Source: Lysobacteraceae bacterium
GTDB taxonomy: Bacteria; Pseudomonadota; Gammaproteobacteria; Xanthomonadales; Ahniellaceae
Direction of reading: 5' to 3'
DNA length: 64,000 nt
Assembly (NCBI GenBank): GCA_002995625.1
Contig: PVBP01000006.1
Span: 1 to 64,000, forward strand
The notes below the pieces were generated by a model. It worked only from the letters and a program-made list of their open reading frames with translations, did no database searches and was not told the origin of the DNA. Positions 55,179-63,156 of the stretch are shown here, piece by piece; position 1 is the first letter of the stretch; each line of letters starts with the position of its first letter. The position numbers were made by a program, and so were the translations under genes.

Positions 55179-55422
55179 GCGCGAGGCGCTCGCGCAGTTC
55201 CCGGCGCATCTCGTCCCAGGTCTCGGCGGTGACCGGCTCGGCCGGTCCCGAGGCCATGCCCTCGGCGATCAGCCGTCGCAGCAGTTCCTCGGCCTTGGCG
55301 CGCTGGCGCTGGCGGATCAGGTCGCGCATGTAGTCCGACGTGCTGGCGTAGCCGCCCTCGCGCACCTCCTCATCGACGAACTGCTTGAGCGGATCGGGCA
55401 GCGAGACGTTCATCGTCGCCAT
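55165..55422 (-). CDS. parD: ParD-type antitoxin
   Basis: An 85-residue ribbon-helix-helix antitoxin: MNVSLPDPLKQFVDEEV with GGYASTSDYMRDLIRQRQ is the standard ParD N-terminal fold, and the acidic-basic tail binds the toxin. Starts at 55422 (ATG) or 55413 are both possible. A perfect palindrome lies 14 bp upstream and is the likely autorepression site. Confidence 0.87.
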   Translation of the reverse strand: MATMNVSLPDPLKQFVDEEVREGGYASTSDYMRDLIRQRQRAKAEELLRRLIAEGMASGPAEPVTAETWDEMRRELRERLAREAG

Positions 55423-55435
55423 GGTCGGACCCTGC

Positions 55436-55461
55436 TTGGCAAAGTTTGCCAAACGAGCATA
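55436..55461 (-). promoter_or_regulatory. parDE operator and -10 box
   Basis: TTGGCAAA-g-TTTGCCAA (55436-55452) is a perfect 8-bp inverted repeat just upstream of parD. On the minus strand TATGCT at 55461-55456 is a plausible -10 box next to it, so repressor binding would block transcription. No convincing -35. Confidence 0.6.
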
Positions 55462-55584
55462 GCAGGGCGCCGCCGCGCCTTGCGGCCGGCCAGCCGGGCT
55501 GTTCGGCCCACTGGCGCGACCGATGTCCGGATTCGTTCGCCGCGCACGTATGCGCGCTCAGACCCACCTCGCCAGGAAACCCCC

Positions 55585-56904
55585 ATGCGCCTTCGCTCCC
55601 TCCTCGCCACCGCGCTGCTTGCCGCGAGCGCGCCCAGCCTTGCCGGCGAGCGCGCGATCCTGGTCCTCGACGCCTCGGGGTCGATGTGGCAGACCGTCGA
55701 TGGCCGGACCAAGGTCGAGATCGCGCGCGACGCGGTCGATGCGATGCTCGCCGACTGGAACCCCGAGGTCTCGCTCGGCCTGATGGCCTACGGCCACCGG
55801 CGCCGTGGCGACTGCAACGACATCGAGCTCTTGATCCCGCCGGAGGGCTTCGACCGCGCTCGCATCAGCCGCACCGTGCGCAATCTCAACGCGCTGGGGA
55901 TGACGCCGATCACGGCCTCGGTGCGCCAGGCGGCCGAGGCGCTGCGCCACACCGAGCACAAGGCGACCGTGATCCTCGTGTCCGACGGCGAGGAGACCTG
56001 CAACGCGGACCCGTGCGCGCTCGGCGCCGAGCTCGCCGCGCAGGGCATCGACTTCACCGCGCACGTGATCGGCTTCGACCTGCCGGAGGGCCCGGCCCGC
56101 GACCAGTTGCAGTGCCTCGCCCGCGAGACAGGCGGCCGCTATCTCGAGGCGCGAGACGCCGCCGAGCTCAACCGCGCCCTCGGCGCGGTCGTCACCGCCG
56201 CGCCGGCTGCGGCCCCGGCCAGCGGCTGCGTCGCCTACGACGACACCGGCCTTGCCGGCGAGCGCCTCGCGCTCGCGCCGGGGACCGTGCTCGACGACAT
56301 GACCCGGACCCTCGATGCCAGCGGGTACAACTGGAACGACCGGATCCTGTCGCTCGAGTGCAGCCCCGGGTGCACGGTCGAGGCCTTCGAGCACATCCAC
56401 TTCGACGGCGACCGGGTCGATCTCGGCGGACGTCTCGAGAACCTCCCGGGGCCGTGGGGCATGACCATCAGCAGCCTGCGTGTGGCCTGCGGGACGGCCG
56501 GCCAGGGCCCGGCGGCGCGCACCAGCGCCGGCGCGGCGACGCCGCCGGCGCCCGAGCCCGCGCCGGAGCGCGATCCGCGCGACGAGACCCTGGCCTTCAT
56601 GCCCTGCATCGACCTCTACGAGTCCGACTACGACAGCTTCGATCTCGCGCCCGGCGACAATGCCCGCACCTGCCAGGCGCGCTGCCTCGTCGACGATCGC
56701 TGCGATGCGTGGACGTGGACCCGGCCCGGCTGGCAGGCTGAGCACGGCAAGTGCTGGCTGAAATCCGGCTCGCCGTGGCAGCGCAACTGCGACGAATGCA
56801 CCTCGGGCGCGAAACCGGGCGTCAAGGTGTTCATCGACGAGGGCTTCGTCGATCCCTCCGGCCGGCCGGAGTGCCGCGCGCCGGCGTCGGTCTCCGCGCG
56901 TTGA
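55585..56904 (+). CDS. Exported VWA - beta/gamma-crystallin-like - PAN domain protein
   Basis: A 439-residue protein with signal peptide (cleavage after PSLA). Residues 24-195 are a von Willebrand A domain with intact MIDAS DASGSMW (about 29-34), PITASV and SDGEE. Residues about 212-305 look like a beta/gamma-crystallin-type domain (HIHFDGDRVDLGG, WGMTISSLRVAC). Residues about 333-415 form a Cys-rich PAN/Apple-like domain (CIDLYESDYDSFDL, CQARCLVDDRCDAWTW, CWLKSG). The combination suggests metal-dependent binding to proteins or sugars outside the cell. No enzyme part. AGGAA stands before the ATG. Two small exported proteins follow. Confidence 0.82.
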   Translation: MRLRSLLATALLAASAPSLAGERAILVLDASGSMWQTVDGRTKVEIARDAVDAMLADWNPEVSLGLMAYGHRRRGDCNDIELLIPPEGFDRARISRTVRNLNALGMTPITASVRQAAEALRHTEHKATVILVSDGEETCNADPCALGAELAAQGIDFTAHVIGFDLPEGPARDQLQCLARETGGRYLEARDAAELNRALGAVVTAAPAAAPASGCVAYDDTGLAGERLALAPGTVLDDMTRTLDASGYNWNDRILSLECSPGCTVEAFEHIHFDGDRVDLGGRLENLPGPWGMTISSLRVACGTAGQGPAARTSAGAATPPAPEPAPERDPRDETLAFMPCIDLYESDYDSFDLAPGDNARTCQARCLVDDRCDAWTWTRPGWQAEHGKCWLKSGSPWQRNCDECTSGAKPGVKVFIDEGFVDPSGRPECRAPASVSAR

Positions 56905-56929
56905 CAGCGTTCCAACGGGAGCCCTGACG

Positions 56930-57466
56930 ATGAAGACGCTTCGTTCCGTTCCGGGACTTGTCCTGATCGCCACCGCGCTGTCCGCCTGCGGGGGCGCGTC
57001 GTCGTCCGCTCCGGACCCGCAACTGGGGGTCGCGGCATCCGCGCCGGCCGCGGTCACCGCGCTGACCGGCCTCGTGCTCCGGTATGCGCCGGGCGGTGCG
57101 AACCCGACCCGCTTCTGCACGCCGGAGTGGTCGATCACGAACCAGACCGAAAGCGATATTCCGGGACTGCTGATCCGCATCGAGTGGCAGCACGCGGCCG
57201 GCAATGTCCTCCAGCCGGTCGGCGAGTTCGGCACACTGTGGGAGAACCTTGCCGCGGGCCAGCGCAGCGAGCGCACGCTGATGGGCCATCCGGTCGATTG
57301 CCGGGACCTCCGGATCGTCGTCGGACGCTACGCCTGCCGGAATGCGGACGCGGGTCACCTGCCCTGCCCCGGTCCGCTCCACGTGCTGACCGAAGGCGGC
57401 ATCGAGGCCGATCTTTCCGGTGTCGAGGAGGGCCCGCTGCCGGGCTTTCCGGGGCCGCCGCAATGA
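56930..57466 (+). CDS. Lipoprotein of unknown function
   Basis: A 178-residue lipoprotein with lipobox ALSAC and a beta-rich domain containing four to five Cys (RFCTPEWSITNQTE, GHPVDCRDLRIVVGRYACRN, LPCPGP). The layout hints at two disulfides. No family recognised. It is 25 bp after the VWA gene and overlaps the next gene by ATGA. Confidence 0.72.
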   Translation: MKTLRSVPGLVLIATALSACGGASSSAPDPQLGVAASAPAAVTALTGLVLRYAPGGANPTRFCTPEWSITNQTESDIPGLLIRIEWQHAAGNVLQPVGEFGTLWENLAAGQRSERTLMGHPVDCRDLRIVVGRYACRNADAGHLPCPGPLHVLTEGGIEADLSGVEEGPLPGFPGPPQ

Positions 57467-57993
57467 GGCCGGTGTCCAGCCCACGCACGGGCGGCCGGCA
57501 TCGCGCCAGCCGCATCCTGCGCCTCGTTTCGGTGGTGGCCGTTGCCTCGATCGCCCTCGCCACGGCCGCGGGCGCGCGGGAAGACCCCGCGACGATGGCC
57601 GCCGCCGACGAGGGCGTGGGCCATGAGGCGCCCGGGCCGTGGCAGGGGAACTGGGCGCTGACCCGCGATGACCCGCGGCTTACGACCCGCGCCTCGCAAG
57701 CGCTGCTGCGTCTCGCCGTGATCCAGTCCGTCGGCGATGCGACCGCGAGCGTGCAGTGGATCGCCGACCGGGCGATCTGCCCGGAGCCCTTCGACGATCC
57801 CTGCGAGTGGATCGGCGCCGCGGGCGAGGTGGCCGGCATCGTCGATGCCGGTGGACTCTACGCCGTGCTTCCGGTCGCGGCCGACCCCGAAGATCCCTTC
57901 GTGCTGCACCTCGCGGCCGACGGGAGCGGGCTGCTCTTCAGCCGCGACGGTAGGATCCGCTACCGCATCGAACACCGGCGCGAGGCACCCTGA
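57463..57993 (+). CDS. Exported protein of unknown function
   Basis: A 176-residue protein with an N-terminal signal or anchor (LVSVVAVASIALATAAGA). The mature part has GPWQGNWALTRDD, IQSVGDATASVQWIADRAIC and a C-terminal LLFSRDGRIRYRIEHR. I do not recognise it. Translationally coupled to the preceding lipoprotein gene, so VWA protein, lipoprotein and this protein probably form one exported set. Confidence 0.65.
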   Translation: MRPVSSPRTGGRHRASRILRLVSVVAVASIALATAAGAREDPATMAAADEGVGHEAPGPWQGNWALTRDDPRLTTRASQALLRLAVIQSVGDATASVQWIADRAICPEPFDDPCEWIGAAGEVAGIVDAGGLYAVLPVAADPEDPFVLHLAADGSGLLFSRDGRIRYRIEHRREAP

Positions 57994-58021
57994 GCGCGCC
58001 GGACCCGATGCGGGCGCCTCG

Positions 58022-58350
58022 TCAGGCGCGACCGGATTCGCCGCGCAGGACCGCCCGGACGTCGGCGAGGAAGTCGTCCAGACCGCTCTCGATCACGGGG
58101 CGATCGTGATCGCCAGCTGGAGCGGCTGGTCATCGTGCACGGCGATGTTGCGGTCGCCAACCATCCGCCGCGGGCGCTCCACCAGCGGCTCGTCGATTCG
58201 CCTGGCGCGCCGTTGGGCGGCATCGAGGTCGCTACCCGACCGCCCGCATCCCGCGGGGCGACTGCCGAGGGCATAGATCGCGAGAAGGCCCGGCCAGCGG
58301 CCGAGCAGCCGTTCGACGATGCACGATCCGGGAGTGCCGAGGTCCATGGA
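58022..58350 (-). pseudogene. Decayed mntA/hepT (nucleotidyltransferase-HEPN) toxin-antitoxin remnant
   Basis: From ATG 58347 the reading starts as a MNT nucleotidyltransferase (LLAIYALGSRPAGCGRSGSDLD, the GS...SDxD active-site stretch). It then passes abruptly into the C-terminal part of a HepT/HEPN protein (RNIAVHDD, normally the R-x4-6-H nuclease motif), and hits a stop at 58093-58095. One base shift restores a HepT-like end (VIESGLDDFLADVRAVLRG) to 58022. So an internal deletion fused the two genes, and a frameshift broke the result. The MNT active site lacks the rest of its domain. Confidence 0.65.
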
Positions 58351-58408
58351 CCCAATGTGCGCCACAAAGGCACCCGCGGGGTTACCCTTGCTCGTCTTGC
58401 GAGCCGGG

Positions 58409-58738
58409 TCACACGGCCTCCACCAGGCGACGCAGGAGCACGTTCTTTAGATCGCGACGGCTGTCGCAGACAAGGTGCACGTAAGCCACGTCGCCGCGAG
58501 GCTCGTACACGATGCGATTGGGCCCGGCCATGACCTCGCGGAACTGGACGAGGCCGAGGGCTGCAATCTCGTCGGGAACCCGGCCGGCCTCCGGATGGGT
58601 GCCGATCTGCTCCATGGCGACCCGGATCAGGTGCAGCGTCCTGGCCCAGGCCGTTTCGCCGAATCGACGCGCAACGTAGCGACGCAGCTCCCGGAGGTCG
58701 CCTTCGGCACCCTTCAGGATGACGACCCGAACGCTCAT
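58409..58738 (-). CDS. RelE/ParE-family toxin
   Basis: A 109-residue RelE/ParE-fold toxin: VILKGAEGDLRELRRYVARRFGE (N-terminal helices) and VMAGPNRIVYEPRGDVAYVHLVCDSRRDL near the C-terminus with the typical Arg-Asp. The ATG overlaps the stop of the antitoxin gene upstream by ATGA. The target (mRNA or gyrase) cannot be told from sequence. Confidence 0.85.
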   Translation of the reverse strand: MSVRVVILKGAEGDLRELRRYVARRFGETAWARTLHLIRVAMEQIGTHPEAGRVPDEIAALGLVQFREVMAGPNRIVYEPRGDVAYVHLVCDSRRDLKNVLLRRLVEAV

Positions 58739-59004
58739 CCCGCAGGCGCGGCGAGCTCGTCAAGCACGACTCCGGCGTCGCGGAACTGGCCGGTCTCGAT
58801 GTCCCGGTTGCCGAGGGCGAGGATCTTCAGCAAGGCCATGGCCTGTTCCTGCTGCTCCCACGCGGCGACGTCCATGACCACGAGCCGCGCCTCCCCGTTC
58901 TGCGTGATCAGCATCGGCTCGCCGGTCTCTGCCAGCGCGTCCGCCATGGCAGCCGCGTGGTTCTTCAGGTAGCTGATCGGCTTGACCTGGGCGCTGTGCT
59001 TCAT
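58735..59004 (-). CDS. Phd/YefM-family antitoxin
   Basis: An 89-residue antitoxin: VKPISYLKNHAAAMADAL and EPMLITQNGEARLVVMD are the Phd/YefM fold, followed by a toxin-binding tail. Preceded by a large palindrome (59020-59046) that overlaps its promoter. Confidence 0.88.
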   Translation of the reverse strand: MKHSAQVKPISYLKNHAAAMADALAETGEPMLITQNGEARLVVMDVAAWEQQEQAMALLKILALGNRDIETGQFRDAGVVLDELAAPAG

Positions 59005-59019
59005 CGGTCGACCCCGTCA

Positions 59020-59066
59020 GGGAACAATTCGGACCGAATTATTCCCACTATCGGGATCGTCCGCAA
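59020..59066 (-). promoter_or_regulatory. Promoter and palindromic operator of the Phd/RelE pair
   Basis: A 13-bp inverted repeat (59020-59032 and 59034-59046, one centre base, 12 of 13 pairs) lies just upstream of the antitoxin start. On the minus strand AATAAT (59043-59038) and TTGCGG (59066-59061) are 17 bp apart. The operator therefore covers the -10 box, as expected for autorepression. Confidence 0.65.
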
Positions 59067-59073
59067 GCGTGGC

Positions 59074-61701
59074 TCACGCCGCCCGGCTGGCCTCGAGGAA
59101 GTCCTGCGCAAAGCGCTGCAGCACCCCGCCGGCCTCGTAGATCGCGACCTCCTCGGCGGTGTCGAGGCGGCAGCGCACCGGCACCTCGGTCGTGCTGCCG
59201 TCGCGGCGGTGCACGCGGAGCGTCAGCGTCGCGCCAGGCGTGCGCTCGCCGACGACGTCGTAGGTCTCGGTGCCGTCGAGCCCGAGCGTCAGCCGGGTGG
59301 TGCCGGCTTCGAACTCGCACGGCAGCACGCCCATGCCGATCAGGTTGGTGCGGTGGATGCGCTCGAAGCCTTCGGCGACGATCGCCTCGACGCCGGCGAG
59401 ACGCACGCCCTTCGCCGCCCAGTCGCGCGAGCTGCCCTGGCCGTAGTCGGCGCCGGCGATCACGATCAGCGGCTGGCCGCGCGCCATGTAGGTCTCGATC
59501 GCCTCCCACATCCGCATCACCGTGCCTTCGGGCTCGACCCGGGCGAGCGAGCCGCGCCGCACCTTGCCGGACTCGTCGCGGACCATCTCGTTCTCGAGCG
59601 TCGGGTTCGCGAAGGTCGCGCGCTGCGCGGTCAGGTGGTCGCCACGGTGGGTCGCGTAGGAATTGAAGTCCTCCTCGGGCAGGCCCATCCGCGCGAGGTA
59701 CTCGCCGGCGGCGCTGGTCGGCAGGATCGCGTTCGACGGCGAGAGGTGGTCGGTCGTGATGTTGTCGCCGAGGATCGCGAGCGGCCGCAGGCCCGTGAGC
59801 GTGCGCGGCTTCGCGAGCGCCCCTTCCCAGTACGGCGGGCGGCGGATGTAGGTGCTCTTCGGCCGCCAGTCGTAGAGCGGCTTCACGCGCTCGCCGTGGT
59901 CGACCGCGATCCGGAACATCGGCTCGTAGACGCGGCGGAAGTGCTCGGGCTTCACCGCCTGCGCGACCACGGCGTCGATCTCCGCGTCGCTCGGCCAGAG
60001 GTCCTTGAGCAGGATCGGCGTGCCGTCCGCGCGATGCCCGAGCGCGTCGCGCTCGATGTCGAAGCGGATCGTGCCGGCGATCGCATAGGCCACGACCAGC
60101 GGCGGCGAGGCCAGGAAGGCCTGCTTCGCGTACGGATGGATGCGGCCGTCGAAGTTGCGGTTGCCCGACAGCACCGCGACCGCGTAGAGGTCGCGGTCGA
60201 TGATCTCCTGCTGGATCTTCGGATCGAGCGCGCCGCTCATGCCGTTGCAGGTCGTGCAGGCGAAGGCGACGATGCCGAAGCCGAGCTTCTCGAGCTCGGG
60301 CTTCAGGCCCGCCTCGTCGAGGTACAGCTCGACCGCCTTCGAGCCCGGCGCCAGCGAGGTCTTGACCCACGGCTTGCGCGCGAGCCCGAGCGCATTCGCC
60401 TTGCGCGCGAGCAGGCCGGCCGCGATCACGTTGCGCGGGTTCGAGGTGTTCGTGCACGAGGTGATCGCGGCGATGATGACCGCGCCATCCGGCATCCGGC
60501 CCTCGGCCTCCGGCGCGCGCGCCGCGTCGAGGTCCCGCGCGATGCCGCGCGCGGCGAGCTCGGTCGTCGGCAGCTTCGCGTGTGGCTTCGACGGACCGGC
60601 CATCGTGCGCACGACGTTCGAGAGGTCGAAGCGCAGCGTGCGTTCGTACTCGGCAGTCGCGAGGTCGTCGGCCCACAGGCCCGCGGTCTTCGCGTAGGTC
60701 TCGACCAGACGCACCTGCTCGTCGCTGCGGCCGGTGAGCGTCAGGTAATCGAGGGTCTGCCGGTCGATGAAGAACATCGCCGCGGTGGCGCCGTACTCGG
60801 GCGCCATGTTCGAGATCGTCGCGCGGTCGCCGAGCGTCAGCGCCGCCGCGCCCGGCCCGCGGAACTCGAGGTAGGCGCCGACCACCTTCTCGCGCCGCAG
60901 GAACTCGGTCAGCGACAGCACGATGTCGGTCGCGGTGATGCCGGGTCCGGGCCGGCCCTCGAGCTCGACCGCGACGATCTCCGGCAGCCGCATCCACGAC
61001 GCGCGGCCGAGCATCACGTTCTCGGCCTCGAGGCCGCCGACGCCGATCGCGATCACGCCGAGCGCATCGACGTGCGGTGTGTGCGAGTCGGTGCCGATGC
61101 AGGTGTCGGGATAGGCGACGCTCCGGCCATCGGCGGCCCGCTCGACGCCGATCACCGGCGACATCTTCTCGAGGTTGATCTGGTGCATGATCCCGTTGCC
61201 GGGCGGGATCACGTCGACGTTGCGAAAGGCCTTCCGCGTCCACTCGATGAAGTGGAAGCGGTCCTCGTTGCGGCGATCCTCGATCGCGCGGTTCTTCGCG
61301 AAGGCGTCCGGGTCGTCGCCGCCGCATTCGACCGCGAGCGAGTGGTCGACGATCAGCTGGACCGGCACCACCGGGTTCACCTGCGCCGGGTCGCCGCCGC
61401 GCTCGGCGATCGCGTCGCGAAGGCCCGCGAGGTCCACCAGCGCGGTCTGGCCGAGGATGTCGTGGCAGACGACGCGCGCCGGGAACCACGGGAAGTCGAG
61501 GTCGCGGCGGCGCTCGGCGATCTGCCGCAGGTAGTCCGGGATGCGCGCCGGATCGGCGCGGCGCACGATGTTCTCGGCGTGCACGCGGGCGGTGTACGGC
61601 AGCTTCGCCCACGCGCCCGGCGCGATCGCCTCGACCGCCTCGCGGGCGTCGAACCAGTGGTAGGGGGTGCCGGGCAGCGGCTTGCGGTGGGCGGTGTTCA
61701 T
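59074..61701 (-). CDS. acnD: 2-Methylisocitrate dehydratase (Fe/S-dependent, AcnD)
   Basis: An 875-residue aconitase-superfamily enzyme that dehydrates 2-methylcitrate in the PrpF-dependent branch of the methylcitrate cycle. MNTAHRKPLPGTPYHWFDAR is the AcnD-specific N-terminus. The [4Fe-4S] ligands are in SCTNTSNPRNV and ACTTCNGMSG; aconitase A has CTTCIGN here. AcnD yields an isomer that needs PrpF, whose gene is at 53647. prpB and prpC are not in the window. Confidence 0.94.
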   Translation of the reverse strand: MNTAHRKPLPGTPYHWFDAREAVEAIAPGAWAKLPYTARVHAENIVRRADPARIPDYLRQIAERRRDLDFPWFPARVVCHDILGQTALVDLAGLRDAIAERGGDPAQVNPVVPVQLIVDHSLAVECGGDDPDAFAKNRAIEDRRNEDRFHFIEWTRKAFRNVDVIPPGNGIMHQINLEKMSPVIGVERAADGRSVAYPDTCIGTDSHTPHVDALGVIAIGVGGLEAENVMLGRASWMRLPEIVAVELEGRPGPGITATDIVLSLTEFLRREKVVGAYLEFRGPGAAALTLGDRATISNMAPEYGATAAMFFIDRQTLDYLTLTGRSDEQVRLVETYAKTAGLWADDLATAEYERTLRFDLSNVVRTMAGPSKPHAKLPTTELAARGIARDLDAARAPEAEGRMPDGAVIIAAITSCTNTSNPRNVIAAGLLARKANALGLARKPWVKTSLAPGSKAVELYLDEAGLKPELEKLGFGIVAFACTTCNGMSGALDPKIQQEIIDRDLYAVAVLSGNRNFDGRIHPYAKQAFLASPPLVVAYAIAGTIRFDIERDALGHRADGTPILLKDLWPSDAEIDAVVAQAVKPEHFRRVYEPMFRIAVDHGERVKPLYDWRPKSTYIRRPPYWEGALAKPRTLTGLRPLAILGDNITTDHLSPSNAILPTSAAGEYLARMGLPEEDFNSYATHRGDHLTAQRATFANPTLENEMVRDESGKVRRGSLARVEPEGTVMRMWEAIETYMARGQPLIVIAGADYGQGSSRDWAAKGVRLAGVEAIVAEGFERIHRTNLIGMGVLPCEFEAGTTRLTLGLDGTETYDVVGERTPGATLTLRVHRRDGSTTEVPVRCRLDTAEEVAIYEAGGVLQRFAQDFLEASRAA

Positions 61702-61742
61702 CGGCGGGGTCGCTTGGCGCTGGGGGTGGCGCGGGATCGATG

Positions 61743-61772
61743 ATTATCCGGGATGGCTTCCCGCAGCGTCAC
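61743..61772 (-). promoter_or_regulatory. Candidate acnD promoter
   Basis: On the minus strand GATAAT (61748-61743) with GTGACG 18 bp upstream (61772-61767). The start would be near 61736, giving a leader of about 35 nt before acnD. Confidence 0.35.
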
Positions 61773-61818
61773 CCGCACCGGCAGCCCCTCGCCGCGGGCA
61801 CCCTGGGCGACGCAGCCG

Positions 61819-62652
61819 CTAGCGATGCCCGGTGATCGCGTGCACCTCCTCGTGCGTCATCCGCCGTGCCGGCACCCCGCCCCACAGCTCGCCGGGGCCC
61901 ACCTGCGTGCCGGGCAGCAGCACCGAGTGCGGCAGCACCACGGCATCGTCGCCGATCGTCACGCCGCCCATCACGGTCGCCTTCTGGCCGATCGTGACCC
62001 GGTCGCCGATCACGACCGGCGCGATCACGAGGTGTCCGCCGCCACCGTGGTGCGCGAACAGGTGCACGCTGCCGCCGATGACGCAGTCGTCGCCGATCCG
62101 GAGCAGCCGCGGATCGGAGAGGAACTCGGTGTTGATGAAGGCGCGCCGGCCGATGCGCATGCCCATCGCGCGCAGGAACCACAGGCCGAACGGCGTCAGC
62201 GTGACGTAGGGCAGGACCGTGTAGCGCGCGAGGTAGAACAGGCCGTTGTGCAGGCCCCACGGCACCGCCGCGCTCGAGTAGTAGCCGCCGACGAAGGGCC
62301 GCGGCCGCGTCGGCAGCATGAAGTTCAGCACCGCCACCGCGACCAGCAGCGCGAAGCCGGCGATGAACAGCGCGATCCCGACGCCGAGGCCGATCGCGAG
62401 GTAGCGCCACGGCGCGTCGATCGCGGCCGCCCGTGGCAACCACGCCTCGGTGAAGAACCACAGGGCCGGCGCCAGCGCCAGGCCGATCGCGACCACCGCG
62501 ACCGCATACAGGGCCAACACCGCGGTGACGTGGGTGAAGACGCCGAAGCGCCGGACGAAGCGATCGAAGGCGCCCAGGGGCGGCGGGTTCCAGCGCGTGC
62601 CGATCGCACCGCCGGGCTCCGGCGGCCGGCCACCCGCTTCCGCATCAGGCAT
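61819..62652 (-). CDS. Hexapeptide-repeat acyltransferase with membrane helices
   Basis: A 277-residue protein. The N-terminal half has two membrane helices (VTAVLALYAVAVVAIGLALAP, LFIAGFALLVAVAVLNFML). The C-terminal half is a left-handed beta-helix: repeats of [IV]G..[AV].I..., for example IGDDCVIGGSVHLFAHH, IGDRVTIGQKATVMGG and IGDDAVVLPHS, ending in ELWGGVPARRM. His in the FAHH region is the likely catalytic base. It resembles the terminal domain of Pls/PosA-type polymerising synthetases. Substrate unknown. GGGGGAGAG lies before the ATG. Confidence 0.82.
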   Translation of the reverse strand: MPDAEAGGRPPEPGGAIGTRWNPPPLGAFDRFVRRFGVFTHVTAVLALYAVAVVAIGLALAPALWFFTEAWLPRAAAIDAPWRYLAIGLGVGIALFIAGFALLVAVAVLNFMLPTRPRPFVGGYYSSAAVPWGLHNGLFYLARYTVLPYVTLTPFGLWFLRAMGMRIGRRAFINTEFLSDPRLLRIGDDCVIGGSVHLFAHHGGGGHLVIAPVVIGDRVTIGQKATVMGGVTIGDDAVVLPHSVLLPGTQVGPGELWGGVPARRMTHEEVHAITGHR

Positions 62653-62967
62653 CGCGTCTCTCCCCCGGAACGACGATCGCCGGCGGATTATGCGCCCGCA
62701 GCCGCTGCATGGCGGTGTCTCGGGACAGGCTCGCTTCGCGTTCGGCGGCGTCGCGAGCCATCCGGCCCGCGCGCGAGGCTGACGGGGTGAGGCCCGTCGC
62801 CGCCTTGAAGGCCCGATCGAAGGGGCCGAGCGAGGCGCAGCCGACGCTCCCGCTGATCTCGAGCACGGGCCGCGTCGAAACCGGATCCTCCAGCAGCCGG
62901 CAGGCGTCGCGGATGCGATGGCGGTTCACCAACTGGTCGAAGTTGCGTTCGCCGTTCCGGCCTACCG
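62645..62967 (-). pseudogene. C-terminal remnant of an AraC-family regulator
   Basis: From about 62967 the minus strand encodes GERNFDQLVNRHRIRDACRLL and GPFDRAFKAATGLTPSASR, which is the second half of an AraC DNA-binding domain. The first helix-turn-helix and the effector domain are missing. Immediately upstream, at 62977-63113, three REP-like palindromes begin, so the gene was cut there. The frame runs into the start of the acyltransferase gene (8-bp overlap). Not expected to work. Confidence 0.7.
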
Positions 62968-62976
62968 CGAGCAGAC

Positions 62977-63113
62977 AAGGGATGCGCCGCGGCGCACCGA
63001 CGCCGATCCGCGGCGATTCTGATCGCGCATCGATGCACCGGCGCGCCAAGGCGGGCCCTACGGCCTCGACGCCACGGGTGGCGCGCAGCCATAGGGTGCG
63101 CTTCAGCGCACCG
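62977..63113. repeat. Cluster of three REP-like palindromes
   Basis: Copy B at 62977-62998 (TGCGCCGCGGCGCA core), an imperfect inverted copy C at 63040-63061 (GGCGCGCC-aa-GGCGGGCC, then CTAC) and copy A at 63089-63113 (GGTGCGCT/AGCGCACC core). A and B have the same orientation and each is followed by a CCCT or CTAT-type tail on the minus strand; C is inverted. Copy A is identical over 25 bp to 4148-4172. This is a BIME-like arrangement. Confidence 0.7.
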
Positions 63114-63156
63114 ATGGTGATGCATGCCGCGAACAACCGGCGTGGGTGGCGACCGA

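Noticed and set aside
59074-61701. Aconitase A (acnA)
   Set aside because: The N-terminus and CTTCNGMSG are AcnD-type and prpF lies nearby.
58957-61743. 928-codon plus-strand frame opposite acnD
   Set aside because: The translation is His/Arg/Val-rich antisense of acnD and shows no domain.
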